Positions 1 through 10,183 are shown, numbered from the stretch's first letter. The stretch is 64,000 bases of DNA from Kitasatospora fiedleri (GCF_948472415.1 NZ_OX419519.1:6291001-6355000); one strand, 5' to 3'. Notes: a model not told the origin generated them from the letters alone. Translations and numbers: made by a program.

Positions 1-1
1 G

Positions 2-2715
2 CGCTACAAGTGGGTCGCCGCCGCCCTGCTGAGCGTCCCCGACGTCCCGCTGGAGGCGGTCCGCCGCTGGCACGGCGAACTGCGCGCCCACTACCTCGCC
101 CGGGGCCACGACCTCCAGCCCTACTACGCCCGGCAGTACCGGCTGGCCGCCCACACCGGCCAGGGCGTCCAGGACGCCTTCGAACTCTGGGCCGGCCGCT
201 GGCGCTCCCGCTACAGCGACTGCCACGCCTGCGAACTGCGCGAGCAGGCAGGGCACTTCGTCGCCCTCGGCGAGGACGAGCGGGCCCTGGAGATCTGGCA
301 GCCGGTGTTCTCCGGCGAGCGCTCCTGCTCCGAGGAGCCGCACGTCAGCCGGGCCCTCGCCCTGCTGCCGCTGCTGCGCACCGGCCGCCTCGACCAGGCC
401 CGCTCCGCGCACCTGACCGGCTACCGCTGGGCCCGCGGCCGCTCCGCCGCCGCCGAACCGATCGGCCTGCACCTGGAGTTCTGCGCACTCACCCGCAACG
501 AGCCGCGCGGCCTGGAGATCCTGGCCGAGAACCGCGACCTGTTCGACCGGCACGGCGACCCGCTCTCCCGGCTGCACTTCCTCACCGGCGCCCAACTCCT
601 GCTGTCCCGGCTGGTCGAGGACGGCCACGGCGACGTCCCGGTGGCCGGCCCGCCCGGCGCGCACCGCACCGCCGCCGCCCTGCACGCCGAACTGCGCACC
701 GAGGGCGACGCGCTGGCCGCCCGCTACGACGCCCGCAACGGCACCGACGCGGTCGGCGCGGCCCGCCGCGCCCGGCTGGCCCGCACCCCGCTGTTCGCCG
801 AGCCGATGCCGCTCGGCCTGCGCGCCACCGGCCCCGCGCCCGCCGCCCCGCGACCCGCCCCGGCCGCCGCCGACCGGGCCACCGCCGCCGACCGGGCCGA
901 CACCGCCCCGGCCGCCGACGCCACCCGGACGGGCCCGCCGACCTGGCCGAACTCGTCGCCAAAGCACGCGAGTTGAGCGTCACCAACCATCCCGACGCGA
1001 TCCTGCACTGGAACCGGATCGGTACCCTGATCGAGGCCCCCGACCACCGGCACCCCGAGGACGCCGAGCGCTCCGGCCTCGGCTCGCTCGCCCAGCTCCG
1101 GGCCGAACTCGCCCTGGAACGCGCCTTCGAGGAGCGCACCTCCGACGAGGAGGCCGCCGCCCTGTACGCCGGCGCCGCCGAACTGTTCGAGCAGGCCGGG
1201 CTGACCGCCCGCGCCCTCGGCTGCCGGGCCCGGCTGGCCGGCCCCACCGACGACCGCCCGGGCGACCTCGCGGTGATCCGCGAACTGCGCGGAAAGATCG
1301 CCGAGTTGGCCGAGGACGACGCCCCGTTCGGCGGGCGCGAACTGGTCGCCGTGCTGCAACTCCAGGCCAACACCGAACTGCGGGCGGTCTTCGAGGCCGC
1401 CGCCCAGGCGGGCGGCCCGGACGGACCCGGACCGGACCCGGCCGCCCTCGCCGAGGCCGAGGCCACCCTCGACCTGCTGTACGCCGAGGCGGCCCGGCAC
1501 GGCTTCCCGCACCGCCAGGCCAACGCCCGCCTGCTCGGCGCCCGGGCCCGCTTCCTGGCCGGCCGCCACCAGGAGGGGGGCGACGCCTTCGCCGAGGCCG
1601 ACCGGCTGATCACCGAGGCCGAGCAGCTGGTCGAACGGGCCGGCGCCCCCTGGCGGCTCACCCAGGTGCACGGCCAGCGCGGCGAACTCGCCCTGTACAC
1701 CGGCGACCTGGTGACCGCCGAACGCTTCCTGCGCAAGGCCGCCGACAGCGCCGCCCGGTACGGCGACCGCTCCTCCAGCGTCGCCCGGGTGCACGACGGT
1801 CTCGGCCGCGCCTACCTCGGCCTGGACCGCCCCGCCGAGGCGGCCCGCGCGTTCACCGAGTCCGCCGCCCGCTACGACCGCAACGGCGACGCCGCCGAGG
1901 CCGTCTCCGCGCGCATCATGCTGGGCCAGGTCCTGTGCTGCTCCGGCCGCGCCGACGACGGCGTCGCCGTCCTCGAATCCGTGCTGCTGGAACCGGCGTT
2001 CACCGGGCTCGACGTCCGCGAACAGGCCCAGACCCGGCTCAACCTGGCCCGCGGCCTGCGCGAGATCGACGAACCCCGGGCCGCCGCCGAGGAGTACCTG
2101 CTGCTCGCCGACCAGGTCGCCGGGTTCGAGGACCGGCACATCCTCACCATGGTCGCCGCCGAGGCCGCCGCCGCTCTGGCCGCCGCCGAGCAGTGGCCCG
2201 CCGCCGACCTCGCCCGGCAGCGCGCCCTCGACAGCCACCGCACCGCCCCGCACCCCGACGCGGTCTTCGACATGCTGCTGCGCCAGGCCCGCCACACCGC
2301 CGAGCGGTACGGCCCCGACCGTCCCGAGGCCGCCGACCAGGCCCTGGCCCGGCTCGACGAGGCCGCCGAGGTGGCCCGCACCGCCGAACGCGAACAGCAG
2401 GACTTCGGCAGCGGCTGCCCCGACGGCACCCTGCACGACACCCGCGCCCGCACCCTGAGCACCCTGCGCCGCGACGAGGAGGCCCTCGCCGAGATGGAAC
2501 GCGCCATCGCCGCGTTCGCCGCCCACGGCCCCGGCGCCCACCACGGCCGGGCCGAGTCGATCCGGGTCGCCGCCGTGCTGGAGGCCAACCGGCTCGACCG
2601 CCGCCCCGCCGCCCTGGCCCGCCTCGACGCCGCGATCGCCATGTTCCACGCCGCCGACGCGGCCGACGCCGCCGAACCGCTCACCGAACTCCGCGCCCAC
2701 CTCACCCGCCGCTGA
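2..2715 (+). CDS. TPR-rich protein, 5'-truncated by window edge, one apparent frameshift
   Basis: The coding signal runs in frame 2 from the left edge to about base 935, then in frame 1 to the TGA at 2713-2715. Both parts are rich in Ala/Leu/Glu helical pairs of tetratricopeptide type, for example the stretches around 1590-1900 and 2000-2250, so the protein is probably a superhelical protein-interaction scaffold or the sensor half of a larger regulator whose N-terminus lies outside the window. The frame-2 part ends at a TGA at 974-976 while frame 1 reads smoothly as ADLAELVAKARELS through the same bases. One added G near 936-938 would join them as TGPADLAEL. A TTG at 973-975 overlapping the TGA could restart translation, so two coupled genes remain possible. 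I do not recognise the exact family. Confidence 0.72.
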   Translation, partial: LQVGRRRPAERPRRPAGGGPPLARRTARPLPRPGPRPPALLRPAVPAGRPHRPGRPGRLRTLGRPLALPLQRLPRLRTARAGRALRRPRRGRAGPGDLAAGVLRRALLLRGAARQPGPRPAAAAAHRPPRPGPLRAPDRLPLGPRPLRRRRTDRPAPGVLRTHPQRAARPGDPGREPRPVRPARRPALPAALPHRRPTPAVPAGRGRPRRRPGGRPARRAPHRRRPARRTAHRGRRAGRPLRRPQRHRRGRRGPPRPAGPHPAVRRADAARPARHRPRARRPATRPGRRRPGHRRRPGRHRPGRRRHPDGPADLAELVAKARELSVTNHPDAILHWNRIGTLIEAPDHRHPEDAERSGLGSLAQLRAELALERAFEERTSDEEAAALYAGAAELFEQAGLTARALGCRARLAGPTDDRPGDLAVIRELRGKIAELAEDDAPFGGRELVAVLQLQANTELRAVFEAAAQAGGPDGPGPDPAALAEAEATLDLLYAEAARHGFPHRQANARLLGARARFLAGRHQEGGDAFAEADRLITEAEQLVERAGAPWRLTQVHGQRGELALYTGDLVTAERFLRKAADSAARYGDRSSSVARVHDGLGRAYLGLDRPAEAARAFTESAARYDRNGDAAEAVSARIMLGQVLCCSGRADDGVAVLESVLLEPAFTGLDVREQAQTRLNLARGLREIDEPRAAAEEYLLLADQVAGFEDRHILTMVAAEAAAALAAAEQWPAADLARQRALDSHRTAPHPDAVFDMLLRQARHTAERYGPDRPEAADQALARLDEAAEVARTAEREQQDFGSGCPDGTLHDTRARTLSTLRRDEEALAEMERAIAAFAAHGPGAHHGRAESIRVAAVLEANRLDRRPAALARLDAAIAMFHAADAADAAEPLTELRAHLTRR

Positions 2716-2778
2716 ACCGACCGACGGCCCGCCACTGAACCCACCGGCGGCCCGCCGCTGAACCGACCGACGGCCCGC
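2711..2778 (+). repeat. three tandem copies of a ~23-bp unit at the end of the TPR gene
   Basis: Units begin near 2711, 2734 and 2756 and each contains CTGAACC followed by a CGGCCCGCC block. Copies 1 and 3 are almost identical and copy 2 differs at a few positions. The first copy supplies the stop codon of the TPR gene. Confidence 0.7.
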
Positions 2779-2800
2779 CGGGGACACCCCCGGCGGGCCG
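2771..2800. terminator. bidirectional hairpin between TPR gene and adenosine deaminase
   Basis: A perfect 13-bp GC stem with an ACAC loop lies between convergent genes. There is no U-run, which is usual for streptomycete terminators. Confidence 0.75.
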
Positions 2801-2822
2801 CCGAACCCGCTTCCCGCGCGGG

Positions 2823-4391
2823 CTACTTCCGCAGGTGCAGCACGGAAGCCTCGAAGGCCCGGAACGCCCCCTCCTGCTTCCACTCCAGCGCCGCCTTCGG
2901 GCTGGCCGCCAGCAGCGCCGCGCACTTCGGCGCCGGGTTCTCCGACCCGAGGGCGCGGCCCTGGCACTCCGGCACCGGCTTGAACCCGTCGCGGTCCCGC
3001 CACAGGCTGCGGCCGGCCACGAAGCCGTACTCCAGCGAGTTGCGCGCCAGGTCCTTCAGGTCCGGGTAGCCCAGGTGGTAGGTCCGCGCCGCGCGGACGT
3101 ACTCGTGGGTGATGTCGATCCGCTCCACGCCCGGGTCGTCGGTGGCCAGCGCCGTCGGCACCCCGTACTTGCGGTACAGCGGGAACGGGTGCTCCCGGCC
3201 CTCCACCTGGAGGATCTGCGCGTTGGAGGTCAGCGGCACCTCGACCAGCACCTTGCGCTCGGCCAGGGTGCGCAGCAGGTCCGCCGCGTCGTCCTCGTGG
3301 GTGACGTCCACGCCGTGGCCGATCCGCTCGGCGTGGCCGGTCAGCACGGCCTGCCGGATGTGGAAGGTCAGGTCCTCCGGCTTCACCAGGCCGGGCACCA
3401 ACTCGCCCGCGTGCAGGGTGATGTGGGCGTTCGGGTAGAGCGGGTGCAGGAAGTCCAGCATCTCCATCTGGAGCTGGTAGTTGTCCAGCGAGGGCTGGTA
3501 GTCCTCCGGCTGCACCAGGTTCACCGCGACGAACCGCTCGTCCTGGGAGGCGAGTTCCAGGCCGATCAGCAGCTGGGCGAACACCCGCGCCGGGGTGGAC
3601 GCCCGGCTGGCCTGGGACTGGATACGGACCGTCACCGAACAGCCCGGCCGAGCCTGCGCGGTGCCGCAGTGCTCGGTGGCCTGGTACTCGGCCATCGCGG
3701 AGTCCAGGTCCGCGCGGGCCGAGTCCACCAGGGCCTGCATCCGACCGCCGGCCAGCAGCTTCTGCCGCAGCGCCGCGAAGTCCGGGTCGAAGCCGACCTC
3801 GGCGGCCAGCGCCGCGACCCCGCCGGAGGCCGGGGTCAGCATGGTCTCCAGGTAGCTCTGGTGCTGGGCCGCCAGGGTGTCGGTGACCTCGGCGATCATC
3901 GTGCCGGGGTGGCGCCAGCTGGCCTCGCCGAACTTGCCGAAGGTGGCGAAGAAGTGGTCGTGGCCGGACTCCTCGCCCGGGGTGAAGTCCTGCATCGACC
4001 AGGCCCGGATCACCTGGGTGCGGAACTCGCCCTCGGCCAGCGCGTCCCCGGCCGGGCGCAGGGTGCCCTGGCAGGGGCCGGTGGCCGCGGTGGAGGTCAC
4101 CGAGTCGATGCACAGGCCGTCCTGCGCGGCCAGCCGGATCAGCAGCTCGGTGGAGACCGCGCCGGACAGATGGTTGTGCAGGTCCCCGCCCTTGGGCATC
4201 GCCCGCAGGAAGGCGTCCAGCCGGGCCGGGTCCTGCCGGATGCCGTCCAGCAGGCCGGCGACGGCCGCTTCGGTGGGACGGGAGCCGGCCCGGTCGGCGG
4301 CGTGGGCGGTGGGAGCGAGCGGCAGCAGCAGGGCCGCGCAGGCGACGAGAGCTGCGGTGCTGGTACGGCGTAGCGACGTCATGGCCGCCAT
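2823..4391 (-). CDS. secreted adenosine deaminase family protein
   Basis: The 522-residue metal-dependent amidohydrolase is predicted to convert adenosine (or a related purine nucleoside) to inosine outside the cell. An N-terminal leader with LRRTS then a hydrophobic stretch ending in AHAA (residues about 7-32) looks like a Sec signal peptide. The adenosine/AMP deaminase fold shows DLHNHLSG (HxH zinc ligands, about 70-77), LHAGE, GHAERIGHGVD (third metal His), a TSNA stretch and TDDPG near the C-terminal third (metal Asp pair). Its length exceeds cytoplasmic bacterial Add (about 340 aa) because of the leader and an inserted N-terminal helical part, as in extracellular ADGF-like enzymes. Start at ATG 4391 or ATG 4382; neither has a clear Shine-Dalgarno, and a palindrome abuts the first. 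Likely a salvage or signalling enzyme; substrate not proven. Confidence 0.88.
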   Translation of the reverse strand: MAAMTSLRRTSTAALVACAALLLPLAPTAHAADRAGSRPTEAAVAGLLDGIRQDPARLDAFLRAMPKGGDLHNHLSGAVSTELLIRLAAQDGLCIDSVTSTAATGPCQGTLRPAGDALAEGEFRTQVIRAWSMQDFTPGEESGHDHFFATFGKFGEASWRHPGTMIAEVTDTLAAQHQSYLETMLTPASGGVAALAAEVGFDPDFAALRQKLLAGGRMQALVDSARADLDSAMAEYQATEHCGTAQARPGCSVTVRIQSQASRASTPARVFAQLLIGLELASQDERFVAVNLVQPEDYQPSLDNYQLQMEMLDFLHPLYPNAHITLHAGELVPGLVKPEDLTFHIRQAVLTGHAERIGHGVDVTHEDDAADLLRTLAERKVLVEVPLTSNAQILQVEGREHPFPLYRKYGVPTALATDDPGVERIDITHEYVRAARTYHLGYPDLKDLARNSLEYGFVAGRSLWRDRDGFKPVPECQGRALGSENPAPKCAALLAASPKAALEWKQEGAFRAFEASVLHLRK

Positions 4392-4408
4392 GCTGACGGA
4401 CCGTCAGC
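4392..4408. promoter_or_regulatory. palindromic operator-like element at adenosine deaminase start
   Basis: GCTGACGG-A-CCGTCAGC is a perfect inverted repeat with 8-bp arms directly upstream of the deaminase start. The 13-bp core TGACGGACCGTCA (4394-4406) recurs at 24609-24621 in front of the methyltransferase gene. Confidence 0.6.
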
Positions 4409-4498
4409 TCACGTACTGTGCACCGCCGTTCATGTCGTACCCGCATCATCCGAAAGGGTGCCGACGCGTGCGGACGCCGCTGGAACGATCAGATCGTG

Positions 4499-4942
4499 TT
4501 ACTTCCGGCCGGACTTGGCGGCGGTGGCCCGGCCCGCGGTCCGGGCGGCCTTCACCGCCGCGGCCTTCGTCTCCGCCTCCTTCGCGCGCTGCGCCTCCTT
4601 GCGCACGTCGGCCTGGGTGGCGCGCTCGCGGCGCAGCCACTCCGGGTCCTCGTCGCGCAGCGCGTCGATCTGCTCGGTGGTCAGCGCCTCGGTGATCCCG
4701 GCGCGGCCGAGGCCGGTGACCGAGATGCCGAGCCGGGCGGCCACCACCTGGCGCGGGTGCGGACCGTTGCGCCGCAGGTCGACGAGCCACTGCGGGGGCT
4801 CGGCCTGCATCGCGTTGAGCTCGTCGCGGGTGACGACGCCCGCCTGGAACTCGGCGGGGGTCGCCGCCAGGTAGATCCCCAGCTTCTTGGCCGCGGTCGC
4901 GGGCTTCATGGTCTGGGAGGTCTTGGGCTTGGGCGTAGTCAT
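4499..4942 (-). CDS. DUF5997 family protein
   Basis: A 147-residue protein that I recognise as DUF5997, a small actinobacterial family of unknown function. Residues about 12-95 form the conserved part (KKLGIYLAATPAEFQ, ELNAMQAEPPQWLVDLRRNGPHP, VVAARLGISVTGLGRAGI). The GISVTGLGRAGI segment resembles a small helix-turn-helix. The C-terminal 45 residues are a Lys/Ala/Arg-rich tail that could contact nucleic acid. It is divergent from the LysR ligand-binding-domain gene at 5131, an arrangement I recall from other streptomycetes, which suggests a functional pair. Start ATG 4942. The role is unknown. Confidence 0.82.
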   Translation of the reverse strand: MTTPKPKTSQTMKPATAAKKLGIYLAATPAEFQAGVVTRDELNAMQAEPPQWLVDLRRNGPHPRQVVAARLGISVTGLGRAGITEALTTEQIDALRDEDPEWLRRERATQADVRKEAQRAKEAETKAAAVKAARTAGRATAAKSGRK

Positions 4943-5117
4943 GAGCCCAAGGGTATCGCCCCGGGGGTGCGGCGAACGCCCCCGCCCAGGTCACGGCCCC
5001 CGCCCCCGCCGTCCCCCGCCGCCCGGGCCCGCCGCCCGCTCTCGTGCCGTCCCCACCGCCGTCCCCGCCGCCGTCCCCGCCGGCCCGGACGGGACGGGCC
5101 CGGGCGCCGCGGCCCGC

Positions 5118-5123
5118 TAGCCT
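5118..5123 (+). promoter_or_regulatory. -10 box for leaderless transcript of the LysR-like gene
   Basis: TAGCCT lies 7 nt before the GTG at 5131 and there is no Shine-Dalgarno, so transcription probably starts at or near the start codon. Confidence 0.5.
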
Positions 5124-5130
5124 GGAACGC

Positions 5131-5925
5131 GTGACCGAGATCGAGCAGCCCCCCGCCCCCTTCCGCCTGGTGTACGTGCCGGGGGTGACGCCCACCAAGT
5201 GGCTGCGGGTGTGGGAGGAGCGGCTGCCGGACGTCCCGGTCGAACTGCTGCAGTCGGCGCCCGCCGACGGCCACGCCCTGCTGCTCTCCGGCGGGGCGGA
5301 CGCCGGGCTGGTCCGGCTGCCGGTGGACCGGACGGTGCTGAGCGCGATCCCGCTGTACACCGAGACCACCGTGGTGGTGTTCCCCAAGGACCACTGGCTG
5401 GCCGCCGCCGAGGAGGTCACCGCCGCCGACCTCGCCGAGGAGATCGTCTTCCACCCGCAGGACGACGCCCTCGACTGGCCCGAGCTGCCCGGCCGCCCGG
5501 CCTTCGAGCGCCCTGCCACCACCGCCGACGCGATCGAACTGGTCGCCGCCAACGTCGGCGTGCTGGCCGTCCCGCAGTCGCTGGCCCGGCTGCACCACCG
5601 CCGCGACCTCACCTACCGCCCGCTGGTCGACGTCCCGCAGTCGCAGGTCGCACTGGCCTGGCCGGAGGACGCCACCACCGACCTGGTCGAGGAGTTCATC
5701 GGCATCGTCCGCGGCCGGACCGCCAACAGCTCGCGCGGCCGCACCGCCGCCGCCGAGGAGCAGCGCCGCCCGTCCGCGAAGAAGCCCGCCCGCCCGCAGC
5801 CCGCCCAGTCCCAGCACCGCACCGGCCAGGGCGCCAAGCCCAAGCCGGGCCAGCCCCGCCGCGCCGGCGGCACCCGCACCGCCCAGCCCAAGCGCGGCGG
5901 CAGCGGCGGTGGCCGCAACCGTTAG
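5131..5925 (+). CDS. LysR-type substrate-binding domain protein lacking HTH
   Basis: The 264-residue protein has a periplasmic-binding-protein-like LysR effector domain in residues about 10-195: FRLVYVPGVTPTKWL at the start, the DAGLVRLPVD strand, VVVFPKDHWLA, then GVLAVPQSLARL in lobe II. There is no N-terminal winged helix, so it cannot act as an ordinary LysR activator by itself. The C-terminal 70 residues are a basic, disordered Pro/Lys/Arg tail (KKPARPQPAQ and further KPKPGQ-type repeats) that may bind DNA or RNA. GTG 5131 is chosen because a -10-like TAGCCT sits 7 nt upstream; longer in-frame starts add only low-complexity Pro/Ser. It is divergent from the DUF5997 gene and may work with it. 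Confidence 0.8.
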   Translation: MTEIEQPPAPFRLVYVPGVTPTKWLRVWEERLPDVPVELLQSAPADGHALLLSGGADAGLVRLPVDRTVLSAIPLYTETTVVVFPKDHWLAAAEEVTAADLAEEIVFHPQDDALDWPELPGRPAFERPATTADAIELVAANVGVLAVPQSLARLHHRRDLTYRPLVDVPQSQVALAWPEDATTDLVEEFIGIVRGRTANSSRGRTAAAEEQRRPSAKKPARPQPAQSQHRTGQGAKPKPGQPRRAGGTRTAQPKRGGSGGGRNR

Positions 5926-5926
5926 T

Positions 5927-5964
5927 GCCCCGCTCGGGCAGCGTTCGCGCTGCCCGAGCGGGGC
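5927..5964 (+). terminator. strong intrinsic hairpin
   Basis: A perfect 17-bp stem closed by a TTCG tetraloop starts just after the stop codon at 5925. It probably also ends the convergent VanZ operon. Confidence 0.88.
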
Positions 5965-6001
5965 GTGGCCGCCGGGGAGACCGGCGGCACGACCGGTCAG
6001 G

Positions 6002-7303
6002 TCAGTCGCCGCCGTCCGCCACGATCTGATCCCGGGGCACCAGACTTCCGTCCGTGGCGTCCACCGTGACGGAGCCGAGTACGGACCGGTCCGCCGACGG
6101 AGGGGACTTCAGCGACAACAGCCAGCGCACGTGCCACCGCCCTTCCGGGTCGGACTGGGCGAGCAGCGTCGCACCCGTGACCTCCAGCCCCGGGTAGGCC
6201 GAGGCCGCCCGGGCCCGGGCCCGGTCCTCCGCCACCGTGGCCTTCGGCAGGGGGCCGGGTTCGACGTGCCGCGCGCTGAAGGCCAGCACGTCCCCGTCGG
6301 CCGACACCACGGTGCTGAACCGCATCGGCATCAGTACTCCGTCGAGGGTGGCCCGCCACTCGACGTCCCTGGCACCGTCAGGGCCGGCCGGGACGGCGGT
6401 CGGAGTGCTGCCCGACAGCGCCCAGGGGAAGTGCGCGGTGGCGAACCGGCGACTCGCCGCGATCAGCTCCTCGTCCGTACGGGCCGGACCGGTCGGAGCC
6501 TCCACCGGCCCGAGCTGGCCTGAAACAGCCTCGCCGGACGGCCACGAGACGTTCAGCATGCCGGCGGACGACGCCACGTTGAGTACTCCGCGCCCGCCCG
6601 CCGGCCCCGGGACGTACTTCACCGCGGTCACTGCGGCACCGTCGCCGAAGAACTCCTTGAGCGTGCGGGCAGCGACCGCGCGCTGGTCGGCCGACACCAC
6701 CGAGTAGTCGGCGCTGTCCACCACCACGACCAGCACCGAAGCGGCCGCCGCCACCCCGAGCACCACTCCGCCGCCGAGCAGTGCCAGCGCACCGAGCCGC
6801 AGGTTGGCGGGACGAACGGCGATGCGCTTCCCCCTGCCGGCAAGCACCCCGAGCGCACCGCCCACGGCCGCCCCCAGCAGGTTGGCCTCCCAGTCCGCCG
6901 AGTCGCAGGACCGTCCGATGCCGGGAGTCACCGCCTGGACCAGCTCGATGCACCCCGACAGCAGTACCAGCCCGGCGAACGCCAGCGGGGGACGCCTGGT
7001 CAGAAGCGTCCACAGCAGCCCCGCCGGGAGGAACAGCCCGATGTTCAAGAGCCCCTGAGCCGCCATCACCGGGCCGATGACGTCCCGCTGGACCGTGCAC
7101 ACCATGGGCGCGGCCGCATGCGGCCCCACCGGGAACAGCGTGGCGACCAGGAGCCCCAGCGTCGCTGTCGACGTCCCGACTGCAAGCAGTGCGGAAACGC
7201 CTTTCCGGCGCGCCAGGAGGAAGGACGGAATTCCAGCCGCCACCGACAGCAGTAACAGCGTCAGGGGAAGCGCGGGGTTGCTGTTCAGTACGGACCTGAT
7301 CAT
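6002..7303 (-). CDS. VanZ family integral membrane protein with extracytoplasmic C-terminal domain
   Basis: The 433-residue protein has an N-terminal VanZ-like domain (about 1-160) with four to five membrane helices and the family signatures NIGLFLPAG, ELVQ and the acidic CDSADWEANLLGA stretch. A further helix (about 170-195, VLGVAAAASVLVVVV) leads into about 235 residues of soluble domain with PepSY-like repeats (GSVTVDATDGSLV at the C-terminus; TVVSADGDVLAFSA upstream). VanZ proteins are linked to glycopeptide tolerance, but most actinobacterial members have no assigned role. ATG 7303 has AGGAAAT just upstream. It lies 30 nt behind the secreted-protein gene at 7334-7753, so the two probably form an operon. 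GC is lower than in the flanks, suggesting transfer. Confidence 0.82.
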   Translation of the reverse strand: MIRSVLNSNPALPLTLLLLSVAAGIPSFLLARRKGVSALLAVGTSTATLGLLVATLFPVGPHAAAPMVCTVQRDVIGPVMAAQGLLNIGLFLPAGLLWTLLTRRPPLAFAGLVLLSGCIELVQAVTPGIGRSCDSADWEANLLGAAVGGALGVLAGRGKRIAVRPANLRLGALALLGGGVVLGVAAAASVLVVVVDSADYSVVSADQRAVAARTLKEFFGDGAAVTAVKYVPGPAGGRGVLNVASSAGMLNVSWPSGEAVSGQLGPVEAPTGPARTDEELIAASRRFATAHFPWALSGSTPTAVPAGPDGARDVEWRATLDGVLMPMRFSTVVSADGDVLAFSARHVEPGPLPKATVAEDRARARAASAYPGLEVTGATLLAQSDPEGRWHVRWLLSLKSPPSADRSVLGSVTVDATDGSLVPRDQIVADGGD

Positions 7304-7333
7304 ATTTCCTGGCGATCGGTGAGCGAGCGGGAA

Positions 7334-7753
7334 TCAGCAGATGGTGACCGGGGCGTTGTAGAAGGTGTTCTGTCCGGTGACCGCGATCCATCCGACGATG
7401 TCATGGCAGTCGGTGAACCCCATCTCCGTCCAGGTCGCCGAACTCGTGGTTCCCGACGACTGGGTGAACAGACCTTTTTCGAAACTCAGTCCGTTCCAGT
7501 TGACTCCGAACCGGGCCGTGATGGTGCCGCCGGAGTGCTTCACGTACGAGTCGGTCACCTTCCAGTACAGGCCGCCGTCGGGCATGAAGGGCCCACCGTT
7601 CTCGGGGCTCAGGCTGGTGTAGAGCTCCCCGTTCGTCAGCGCGGTGCGCGATACCCCGTAGTCCCAGTTCCCTCCCGCCATCGCGTTCGGTGCCGTGATG
7701 CCAACGATGAGGGCGGCTGCGAGAGCGGCGCCGACAGTGGTGCGAGTTCGCAT
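7334..7753 (-). CDS. secreted orphan protein, first gene of VanZ operon
   Basis: The 139-residue protein has a clear Sec signal peptide (MRTRTTVGAALAAALIVGI, cleavage after PNAMA at about residue 26). The mature part of about 113 residues is rich in Trp, Tyr, Ser and Thr and looks beta-rich (GGLYWKVTDSYVKHSG, FGVNWNG). Two cysteines (TDCHD and the penultimate VTIC) could form a disulfide. I do not recognise the family. Its GC is visibly below that of neighbouring genes and it contains T-rich runs, unlike normal host codon use, so recent acquisition is likely. It is followed after 30 nt by the VanZ gene on the same strand and may be its extracellular partner. Confidence 0.75.
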   Translation of the reverse strand: MRTRTTVGAALAAALIVGITAPNAMAGGNWDYGVSRTALTNGELYTSLSPENGGPFMPDGGLYWKVTDSYVKHSGGTITARFGVNWNGLSFEKGLFTQSSGTTSSATWTEMGFTDCHDIVGWIAVTGQNTFYNAPVTIC

Positions 7754-7806
7754 GAAAACTCCAATGAATCATTCGTCGATGGAGTGCTGCTCGACCGGTG
7801 GAGTGC

Positions 7807-7837
7807 ATGCTAGGTGGTTTCCCACCTCGCCTGTCAA
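7807..7837 (-). promoter_or_regulatory. promoter of the secreted-orphan/VanZ operon with inverted repeat
   Basis: On the minus strand TTGACA (7832-7837) and TAGCAT (7807-7812) are separated by 19 bp. The spacer holds AGGTGG-N4-CCACCT (7812-7827), a 6-bp inverted repeat that could be an operator. Confidence 0.5.
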
Positions 7838-8084
7838 TCGGACCGCAAGGATGACCTGCCTTGTCTGTGCTGAGCTGCCGAGATGGACTTCGGGAGTTCG
7901 GAACACGCGCTTTGTCCGGAAGGTCGAGGTTTTCTGGATTGCATCCGTGTCGGCTGTCCGCAGTCCGCTGCGCATGCATTCGACGGGTGCCCGGACCGCT
8001 GCTGCTCTCGCGCACGTCAGCGGGCCGGACCCGGTCGGTGGCCTCCCGCCGGTCCGCTCGGCGGCGGCCGCGAGCGGGCCAGCC

Positions 8085-8172
8085 GTCCAGGGGTGTCGGA
8101 CGGCCCGGGGCAGGACAGGTGGTTGTCGGTCCGGCCCGACACCCGTCGTGGGTGGGAAACCCGCCCACGGTG
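8085..8172. other. gene-free spacer 7838-8539 with hairpins and possible coding remnant
   Basis: No convincing gene is seen between the promoter at 7837 and pgm at 8540. The stretch contains inverted repeats near 8090-8150 and 8151-8172 (CGTGGG and CCCACG arms). On the minus strand about 8222-8362 reads as a protein-like fragment (RIDADLRTPEDLARAVAP) with no start codon or intact frame, possibly the end of a decayed gene. Confidence 0.3.
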
Positions 8173-8539
8173 CCGGCGGCACCCGGCTGCGGGCCGTCGG
8201 GGCGGCCGCCACGCTGTGTGCGGGGGGCTCGGGCCAGGAACGCGCGGATCGCCGGGGCGACGGCCCGGGCGAGGTCCTCGGGCGTTCGGAGGTCGGCGTC
8301 GATCCGGACCGCGGCCGGTCGGCCGTGGGGGAGGGTGCGGGCGGCCTCCGCGTCGCCCGCCGCGTACGGTGTCGGTGGTGTGCACGGGGGGTAACGGCCT
8401 GGTCGGCGGGGTAGTCGCGTCACGCGTCCGCCGACGGGGTGCCGTCCGCGCGCTCCCCGGCGTTCCCGCAGATGGGGTGCCGCGGCCCGCATGATGGTCG
8501 CGGGCACTGTTGCCGTACCGAACGAGGAGAGTAGCCACG

Positions 8540-10183
<1,644 letters not shown>

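Noticed and set aside
724..4449. Very long open frames on the strand opposite to real genes (for example here, 8420-10399, 19661-24157, 24591-29618)
   Set aside because: They arise from GC-rich third positions; translations are Gly/Arg/Ala-rich without domains and lie over genes with clear family motifs.
4481..4500. ACGATC-A-GATCGT inverted repeat after the DUF5997 stop
   Set aside because: Short, with no U-run and no promoter; it may be a weak terminator but cannot be supported.
7769..8212. 147-aa minus-strand reading frame in the spacer before pgm
   Set aside because: No domain, no ribosome-binding site, and it covers promoter and hairpin sequence.
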